From positions 124,001 through 188,000 of the forward strand of contig SCUS01000166.1 of the NCBI GenBank assembly GCA_004297725.1: a stretch of 64,000 bases of DNA. The letters run 5' to 3'. This document shows, one piece after another, positions 58,830 through 64,000 of this stretch. The stretch's first letter is position 1. Each line of letters opens with the position of its first letter. The stretch comes from Myxococcaceae bacterium. GTDB lineage: Bacteria > Myxococcota_A > Polyangia > Polyangiales > Ga0077539. The translations under genes and the position numbers were made by a program. Below the pieces are notes generated by a model. The model had not been told where the DNA came from, made no database searches, and worked only from the letters and a program-made list of their open reading frames with translations.

Positions 58830-59792
58830 ATGGACGGCGCTCGCCTCTCTTGCTGCATCGCAGCCGCGTGCCTCGCGTGCGGCGCTCGCACTCCCTTGTC
58901 CCCAGGCCCTCTCGGGGGCTCCGACTCCGGGGCGTCGTCCGACGCCTCCCCGGTCGCCGTGACGCTCTCGATCCCCCTCGGGACCTACGAGGGTTGTACC
59001 TCCGCCACCGTGACCACCCGACCGAACTTCGTGGGCAGCACCGGGCGCGACGGCTCCATCACCCTCCGCCGCGAGGGCGACGGCGTCGCCGCCGCGTTCG
59101 CCTTCCCCTCGTACGCGAGCGGCAGCGTGACCTTCGTCCCGACGGCCGGAGACTCTGCCGCCCTTCGAGCGAGCCAGCGCTTCGACGTGCAGACCGCGAA
59201 CGCGGGCTTCCGCGTGGTGACCGTGACCGCGACGAGCGGCGCGCTCTCCATCGTCGGAGAGACGCTGTTCCTCTCGACCCACGGGAGCGCCGGCTCGGAC
59301 GACGTCCGCACCTTCTTCCACTGCCGCGTGCCCGCTGGGCTGCAACCCACGAGCATCGTCACGAGCGCTCCGCCGCCGGGGCGTCTGAGCGACGGCGTCT
59401 ACCGCTCGTGCACCGCCGCATCCAGCACCGACGGGCCCGTGCGGGCTGGCGTGACCGGCGGCATCGGCTCGCTCACCGTCACCCGGAGCGCAGGGGCCCT
59501 CCGCCTGACATGGACCGATTCACTGACTCCGGGGTGGGATTGCGGCGGCCTCGACTTCGGCGACGCCCCGGTCACCGCCGCGCTGACCCCGGGGCGGGAG
59601 TGCGTCATTCAGCGGCCTTGCGGGCCGCCGCCCTCCCTCGGGCCATCGCCGTTTCCAGACACGGCAACGCTGACGAACATGCGAGGCTCGATGAGGGTGA
59701 ATGGCAACGCGTTGTTCGTCGACGTCCTCGGCGACGCGACGGCGCAGGCCTGCGGCACCCACGACCTCTCGATCCTCTGCTCGAACCCATGA
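58830..59792 (+). CDS. Predicted lipoprotein of unknown function
   Basis: A 320-residue lipoprotein with a short signal peptide ending CLACG (Cys17). Ser/Asp-rich spacing residues follow, then a body of beta-strands in two apparently related halves: YEGCTSATVTT with GSITLRREGDG, then YRSCTAASSTDG with GSLTVTRSAGA. This suggests an internal duplication of a small beta-barrel or sandwich. No family is recognised. The 212-base gap upstream, shared with the divergent hydrolase gene, holds TGACAA and TTGTCA about 27 bases apart but no convincing promoter. Confidence 0.7.
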   Translation: MDGARLSCCIAAACLACGARTPLSPGPLGGSDSGASSDASPVAVTLSIPLGTYEGCTSATVTTRPNFVGSTGRDGSITLRREGDGVAAAFAFPSYASGSVTFVPTAGDSAALRASQRFDVQTANAGFRVVTVTATSGALSIVGETLFLSTHGSAGSDDVRTFFHCRVPAGLQPTSIVTSAPPPGRLSDGVYRSCTAASSTDGPVRAGVTGGIGSLTVTRSAGALRLTWTDSLTPGWDCGGLDFGDAPVTAALTPGRECVIQRPCGPPPSLGPSPFPDTATLTNMRGSMRVNGNALFVDVLGDATAQACGTHDLSILCSNP

Positions 59793-59840
59793 TGCTCAGC
59801 GGGCAGTCGGTCGAGGCGAAGGGCCCAGGGTCGAGTCTGA

Positions 59841-61250
59841 TCATCGCCCGCAGTAGCGGTAGGCCGCGCCGATGTCGGTGCGCGCGGCGACGGGCTGCAG
59901 CCCGACGTAGATGCAGCGCCCGTCGCTCGCGATGGCGTTGGGCACCACGCGGTACATCGCCGTGTCGATGCCGACCGTGAAGGGGCCCCAGGCGCCGCCG
60001 TTGCGCGAGCGGTAGATCGAGGTGCCGGTGACGATGAAGTTCTCGCCCCAGGGCGCGAGCAGGATGTTGTGCACCCACACGGCGATGGAGCTGTGGTTGA
60101 AGTCGTCGCGCTCGAGGCCGAGGTCTGCGCGCACCCAGCCCCGTGCGGCATCGCGGCGGTAGATCTTCGTGGGGTCGGCGTCGATGTTGCGCGAGAAGAG
60201 CGCGTCGCCCGACTGCGTGAAGCCCGCGCCGTAGGGATTTCCGCGCGCTCCCCACGGCGCGGTGTCCACCGGGGTGAAGGTGCGGCCGTTGTCGAAGGAG
60301 TGCTGGAAGCTCGCCGTCTCGGCGCCGACGAACATCTCGTCGCCCGGCCCGACCGCGACCGAGAACAGGAACCCATAGCGGTCGCCTGGGTGCTCGGCGT
60401 CGAAGTTGTACGCGACGGAGAAGGTGTCGCCGTGGTCGGTCGATCGCAGGAGCACGGCTGCCCAGCCGCCCGTCGCGAACACGCTGCCGTCGCGTGCCAC
60501 GAGGAAGTCCGACGCGCTGCGCGTGTAGCCCGGCGCTGGGATCGTCGACGCTACCCAACTCCCGGCGGCGCGGTTGAAGCGGAAGATGCTCCCAGGCCCG
60601 CTCGCGCCGTACATCGCCCCCCAGCAGCCGAGCAGCGGCTCGCCGAGGTCGTTCACGCCGAGCGAGCTGAGGATGAGGTTGGTCAGCCCGGTGGTGGGAA
60701 GGAGGTCGAAGGTGTAGCGGCCATCGCGGAGCGTCCCGCGATAGACCCCGACCCGGGAGCGCGCGACGTAGACGGTGCCATCGGGGGCGGCGGCGAGGTA
60801 GGGCCCCCACTGCCAGAGGCCGTTGTCGAAATTGCCGATGAGCTCCCACGCTCCCGGCGCGCCGCCGTCCGCGGGGATGCCAGGGGCATCGACGGCGGTG
60901 AGGACGTCACGTACGACGCCCACGTCGGCGGCCGGGGCATCGGGCGGGGGGCGAGGGATGTCGGCAGTGGGGACGTCACGCGCGACGCCCACGTCGGCGG
61001 ACGGGACGTCCATGGTCGCTTGAGAGATGTCGGCAGTGGGGACATCGGTGAGCGGTTGAGCGATGTCGGCAGTGGGGACATCGGGCGCGGGTTGCAGGAC
61101 GTCGGTCGGGAGGGGGGCGACGTCCGGCGCGTCGATCAGGACCGCTGCGTCCTGGGGCCTGGTCGGGGTCGCGGGAGAACATCCACCGAGGAGCAGCGCG
61201 GCGACGACCCCCGATCTACGCCAACGCAGAGGAATGAACCGAGGGGCCAT
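59841..61250 (-). CDS. Sialidase-like (BNR) propeller lipoprotein
   Basis: A 469-residue lipoprotein with a signal peptide ending LLLGGC (Cys24). The linker of about 100 residues is rich in DVPTADI units. The body is a beta-propeller with Asp-box/BNR-like turns: RSTDHGDTFSVAYN, HSFDNGRTFTPVD and YRSRNGGAWGPF have the S.D.G.TW pattern. YCF48/sortilin-like propellers share this. No sialidase catalytic Arg triad or Tyr/Glu pair is evident, so a binding role is more likely. Its start overlaps the end of the ferritin-like gene by 35 bases on the same strand. Confidence 0.83.
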   Translation of the reverse strand: MAPRFIPLRWRRSGVVAALLLGGCSPATPTRPQDAAVLIDAPDVAPLPTDVLQPAPDVPTADIAQPLTDVPTADISQATMDVPSADVGVARDVPTADIPRPPPDAPAADVGVVRDVLTAVDAPGIPADGGAPGAWELIGNFDNGLWQWGPYLAAAPDGTVYVARSRVGVYRGTLRDGRYTFDLLPTTGLTNLILSSLGVNDLGEPLLGCWGAMYGASGPGSIFRFNRAAGSWVASTIPAPGYTRSASDFLVARDGSVFATGGWAAVLLRSTDHGDTFSVAYNFDAEHPGDRYGFLFSVAVGPGDEMFVGAETASFQHSFDNGRTFTPVDTAPWGARGNPYGAGFTQSGDALFSRNIDADPTKIYRRDAARGWVRADLGLERDDFNHSSIAVWVHNILLAPWGENFIVTGTSIYRSRNGGAWGPFTVGIDTAMYRVVPNAIASDGRCIYVGLQPVAARTDIGAAYRYCGR

Positions 61251-62154
61251 TAGGGACGCACTCCATTGCGGCAGGTGTCGCCGGATCCCCTGAAGATCCA
61301 GTGACCGGCCTGAGGTCGGTTGGTGCAACCGTCGTTCCGGTGGAAGCGTCGAGAAACCGCCGCCAGGCGGAGCGCTCGGGGTCCCTGGAGTGCGCAGAAG
61401 ACAGGGCGTGGTCGGCAACTCTTTGCGGAGCGCCCGACCGCGCTCGCGCGAGCCAGGCGCGCCCCGAGGACGCGTCGACGCCGTGGGCCTCCAGGCCCGG
61501 AAATACCACCGACTCAAGCGTGCGAGTGAAGACCTCCACGCGCACCTCGCGAGGGAGCTCGCCGTGCCCGGCGAGGCGCGGATCGGCCGACGCCTCGTTC
61601 ACTGGCGCGAAGAGCTCGTCGCGCACCGTCCCCGAGAGCATCGCCGGCAGTGCCGCGGCGAGGCCCGCGCCCCCGCCCCGCGCCCGCTCGGCCGAGAGGT
61701 GCGCCCAGCCGAGGCGCGCGTGGGTCACCTCGTCCCGCAGGATCTCCCGCACCGCCGAGCGCACCGCCGGGTCCGTCGCCCGCTCGTGGCTCACCGTCAT
61801 CAGCGCCGCGTTGATCGACTCGGTCACCGCGCAGAAGGCCACCACCTCGTAGAGCAGCCGCTCCCGCGAGCCCGCGCCCCGAGGCCCGATCTCCCCCGCA
61901 GGCTCCGACGCCACCGCGCCGCCGCGGTGTCCGTAGCGCGCCGCGAGCCCGGCGCAGATCTCCACGTGCCGCACCTCGTCGTCCTCGGCGCGCTTCGCCA
62001 TGGCCACCACCACCGCCGCCGCGTCCTCCGCTTCGAGCTGCGCCGCGAGCCGCCCGAAGCGCGACGCCGCCTCTCGCTCGGAGCGCGCCCGAAACGCCCA
62101 CACCCCGGCCACGAGCCCGCGTCCTCGCTCGTCGAGGTCGCGCGGCGCGCTCAC
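61216..62154 (-). CDS. Ferritin-like di-iron protein
   Basis: A 312-residue protein whose first about 200 residues form a ferritin-like four-helix bundle. Two E-x2-H motifs, DDEVRHVEIC and RDEVTHARLGW, each preceded by a helix with a suitable Glu (SEREAASRFG and VTESINAALM), provide the ligands for a di-iron site. Such proteins are oxidases, oxygenases or iron stores; relatives in myxobacteria are uncharacterised. The C-terminal 100 residues are unassigned. The GTG at 62154 overlaps the stop of the small lipoprotein gene (GTGA), so the two are coupled. Two further in-frame GTGs lie just upstream. Confidence 0.78.
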   Translation of the reverse strand: MSAPRDLDERGRGLVAGVWAFRARSEREAASRFGRLAAQLEAEDAAAVVVAMAKRAEDDEVRHVEICAGLAARYGHRGGAVASEPAGEIGPRGAGSRERLLYEVVAFCAVTESINAALMTVSHERATDPAVRSAVREILRDEVTHARLGWAHLSAERARGGGAGLAAALPAMLSGTVRDELFAPVNEASADPRLAGHGELPREVRVEVFTRTLESVVFPGLEAHGVDASSGRAWLARARSGAPQRVADHALSSAHSRDPERSAWRRFLDASTGTTVAPTDLRPVTGSSGDPATPAAMECVPNGPSVHSSALA

Positions 62155-62399
62155 ACCCACGAGAGCCACGCGAGCACCCCGGCGTCCGCCGAGGCGTCGT
62201 CCTGAGCGTCCGCGCCCACATCCGTCGGTCCCACGTCGGCGGGCCCCGCGTCGACCTGCGCCGACGCGGCATCGGGGACATCGGCCTCCACGGTCATCGC
62301 GCGGCTCGCCCCCGTGGGCGCGCCCGCACCGTCGCCGCAGCCCGCCGTCAGCACGCTCCCGCCGACCACCAGCACCTTGAACAGCTTGTCGATTCGCAT
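62151..62399 (-). CDS. Small lipoprotein coupled to the ferritin-like gene
   Basis: An 82-residue lipoprotein: MRIDKLFKVL signal peptide ending LTAGC (Cys21), then an Asp/Ala/Val-rich stretch (ADVPDAASAQVD, DVGPTDVG) and a Trp-containing end (LAWLSWV). It is almost entirely linker, with no folded domain. GAGGTGAT lies about 6 bases before the ATG. Its TGA overlaps the GTG of the ferritin-like gene. The pairing suggests the lipoprotein anchors or recruits the partner, but the ferritin-like protein has no export signal, so this is open. Confidence 0.82.
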   Translation of the reverse strand: MRIDKLFKVLVVGGSVLTAGCGDGAGAPTGASRAMTVEADVPDAASAQVDAGPADVGPTDVGADAQDDASADAGVLAWLSWV

Positions 62400-62526
62400 C
62401 GCATCACCTCGGCTCGCCCGGGGGGGTCGCGGAGGTCGCGAGCGCCACGGGACTCAACCCACCATGCGGCCGGCGGAGCGTGTCGTGAATCGATATGTTC
62501 CATACAACATTGGATACTGGATCGAT

Positions 62527-63519
62527 ATGATGCGTCGGCGGCTTGTATTCAATCGTCTCCGCGGTGGCGCGCCGACCCGGGGCGGTGATGCACTCGCGCG
62601 CATGCTCCCGCTCATCGCGACGGTGGTCGGTCTGATCGCGGTGCTCGCGGCCTGCGTGGCGCTCCCGCCGCTGGCCTCGCGCGCGTCGCACCTCGCGCTC
62701 ACGCTGCTGCTGGCGGCGCTGCCGTCGCTCTGGGCGGGCGCCGCGGCGGTGATGATCTCGCGCTCCCTCGACGCCGCCGATGCGGCGCGCCCCGACGAGT
62801 GGGTGCGCGACGACGATCCTGCGACGCTCTCGCGAATCCCGGCGGAGGGAGAGCCCGCCCCGCGCGAGCAGGAGGTCATGGTCAGCGGCGCCAGCGATCC
62901 GTCGCACTACGGCCACTGGAGCCGGTCCACCGGGACCTTCCAGAGCGGACCCGTGACCTTCACCTACACACGATCGAGGAGCGACGGCAGCAGCGAGCAC
63001 AGCGAGTCGAGCCACGGCTGGACCTGCGAGTCGTCGAGCAACCCGGGCGCACACAGCGAGTACTCGCTGAAGATGCGCCGCGCGCCCGACGGGACGGCCA
63101 TCGCCTTCGACTGCGTCCTGGTCGCCTGCGATGGCGGCGCCGTCGGCAACGCCCGCCCGACCTGCCGCGAGGACCTCCCCCCGCTGGTCTTCCGCTGGGT
63201 GCCCTCGGTGCCCGCGCCCCTTCGAGGATCGCTGCGCGCTGCGCTCATGGCCCTCACGGGGTCGCTGGCGCTGTGCTGGATGGCGAAGCGCTGGCTGCAG
63301 CGACCGTGGAGGGCGTCCGCCCGGGTCGAGAGCCCGCTCGTGGCGGCGGGAGCAGCGCCGTTCCGTCAGGCGCCGCTGGCGGGGGAGGAGGACCCGGAGC
63401 AGGCCGAGCTGCGGGCCTTCGATCGGGCGATGCGCGCGCGGCGCCTCGGGGTGGCGCTGGTGTTCGCGGCGGCGCTCCTCGGGTCGATGGCGGCGCTACC
63501 GGCCGTGATGCGCGGGTGA
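62527..63519 (+). CDS. Predicted multi-pass membrane protein, unknown
   Basis: A 330-residue protein with four likely transmembrane helices: two near the N-terminus (PLIATVVGLIAVLAACVALP, LALTLLLAALPSLWAGAAAV), one at about 240-260 (LRAALMALTGSLALCWMA) and one at the C-terminus (LGVALVFAAALLGSMAAL). Between helices 2 and 3 lies a Ser-rich extracytoplasmic domain (GTFQSGPVTFTYTRSRSDGS) with several Cys. No family is recognised. The start is uncertain: ATGs at 62527 and 62530 follow an unusually AT-rich patch that may hold the promoter, while an ATG at 62464 is also in frame. Confidence 0.6.
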   Translation: MMRRRLVFNRLRGGAPTRGGDALARMLPLIATVVGLIAVLAACVALPPLASRASHLALTLLLAALPSLWAGAAAVMISRSLDAADAARPDEWVRDDDPATLSRIPAEGEPAPREQEVMVSGASDPSHYGHWSRSTGTFQSGPVTFTYTRSRSDGSSEHSESSHGWTCESSSNPGAHSEYSLKMRRAPDGTAIAFDCVLVACDGGAVGNARPTCREDLPPLVFRWVPSVPAPLRGSLRAALMALTGSLALCWMAKRWLQRPWRASARVESPLVAAGAAPFRQAPLAGEEDPEQAELRAFDRAMRARRLGVALVFAAALLGSMAALPAVMRG

Positions 63520-63619
63520 GGTCTGCGCGCGAGCCAGGAGGCTCCTGCCAGTGGTACTCCGGGGTGCCGCCGGGGCCCCGACGTGACCGCAGGGCTCGGC
63601 GCTGGAGACAACGAATCCC

Positions 63620-63991
63620 ATGACCACGGCTTACTGGTGCGTACTCGTCGCGGGCCTCCTCCCCTACCTCGCGACCACCGTCGCGAAGGCGGGGGCGAAG
63701 TTCGACAACAACAACCCGCGTGACTGGCTGGCGAAGCAGGAGGGCTGGCGTCGCCGCGCCAACGCAGCGCAGAACAACGGCTTCGAGGCCTTTCCGTTCT
63801 TCGCGGCGGCGGTGATCGTGGCGCACCTCGCCCACGCGCCGCAGGGCCGCGTCGACACCCTCGCGCTGGTCTTCATCGCCGCGCGCGTGGCCCACTTCGC
63901 GGCCTACCTCGCCGACATCGCCCCGCTGCGCAGCCTCGTGTGGATGGCCGGCCTAGGCTGCACCATCGCGCTGTTCTTCCAGGGCACCTGA
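63620..63991 (+). CDS. MAPEG family membrane protein
   Basis: A 123-residue inner-membrane protein of the MAPEG family (membrane-associated proteins in eicosanoid and glutathione metabolism). It has four hydrophobic helices. Conserved features include KFDNNNPRDWL, RRANAAQNNGFEAFPFFAAA (the N-x2-E-x2-P signature region) and ARVAHFAAYLADI. Bacterial members can have glutathione transferase activity toward hydrophobic electrophiles, though many are untested. It stands alone here, 100 bases after the preceding membrane protein gene. Confidence 0.92.
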   Translation: MTTAYWCVLVAGLLPYLATTVAKAGAKFDNNNPRDWLAKQEGWRRRANAAQNNGFEAFPFFAAAVIVAHLAHAPQGRVDTLALVFIAARVAHFAAYLADIAPLRSLVWMAGLGCTIALFFQGT

Positions 63992-64000
63992 GCGCAGCCT

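Noticed and set aside
1..64000. CRISPR arrays, tRNA or rRNA genes, prophage or complete IS elements
   Set aside because: The tandem repeats seen are contiguous linker-coding arrays without spacers. I found no tRNA-like cloverleaf, rRNA stretch, transposase, integrase or phage structural gene.

Overview
The window is very GC-rich, with short intergenic gaps, many GTG starts and frequent ATGA/GTGA stop-start overlaps. It carries about 60 protein genes. Roughly 23 of these encode predicted lipoproteins, and about 15 of those have Asp/Val/Ala/Pro-rich linkers (DVPAP, DAPAPID and similar) after the lipid-anchored Cys. Together with Cys-rich repeat proteins, a fibrinogen-like domain, a Hint domain and RCC1 propellers, this points to a predatory or social Myxococcota (Polyangia/Sandaracinus-like) chromosome. 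That placement is inference; no rRNA or marker gene is present. I saw no tRNA, rRNA, CRISPR array, prophage or complete insertion sequence.

Layout. 1-4300: end of a GH13 alpha-amylase, a lipoprotein, a CaiB/BaiF CoA-transferase and a GST. 4314-9585: arginine decarboxylase (speA) on the minus strand, divergent from a kelch-like lipoprotein coupled to a 4'-phosphopantetheinyl transferase, then tatA and a universal stress protein. 9737-14358: an outer-membrane barrel, a phosphoesterase, a large coiled-coil protein and a conserved unknown. 14363-16806: two hairpin elements around a small gene, then folE, a Lon substrate-binding-domain protein and yajQ. 16870-23129: an acyltransferase-like protein with a DegT-like aminotransferase, a methyltransferase, then a cupin/GST/dienelactone-hydrolase operon divergent from a GlxA-type AraC regulator. 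23323-27488: a four-CHRD-domain lipoprotein with a cupredoxin lipoprotein, a DUF6265 protein and a DUF4259 protein.

27573-63519 is mostly cell-surface: a NlpC/P60-like protein, several propeller and beta-sandwich lipoproteins, an eight-repeat Cys-rich protein ending in a fibrinogen-related domain, a lipoprotein ending in a Hint (hedgehog/intein) domain, a formylglycine-generating-enzyme-like lipoprotein coupled to a Cys-rich lipoprotein, a lipoprotein with about twelve knottin-like modules, a trio of related Cys-rich/RCC1 lipoproteins, a PEGA/TPR protein, a bimodular hydrolase and a ferritin-like protein. Housekeeping or signalling genes sit between them: a zinc-sensing-type CZB-GGDEF diguanylate cyclase, a thioesterase, a phosphoesterase, an SDR, a heme-dioxygenase-like protein and, at the end, a MAPEG protein.

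The most striking non-coding object is at 45244-45660: a 397-bp element with about 95-bp terminal inverted repeats, bounded by a perfect 10-bp direct repeat (a target-site duplication), sitting just after the stop codon of a Cys-rich lipoprotein gene. Its interior folds into at least five hairpins. It looks like a non-autonomous, MITE-like mobile element that could also act as a structured RNA.
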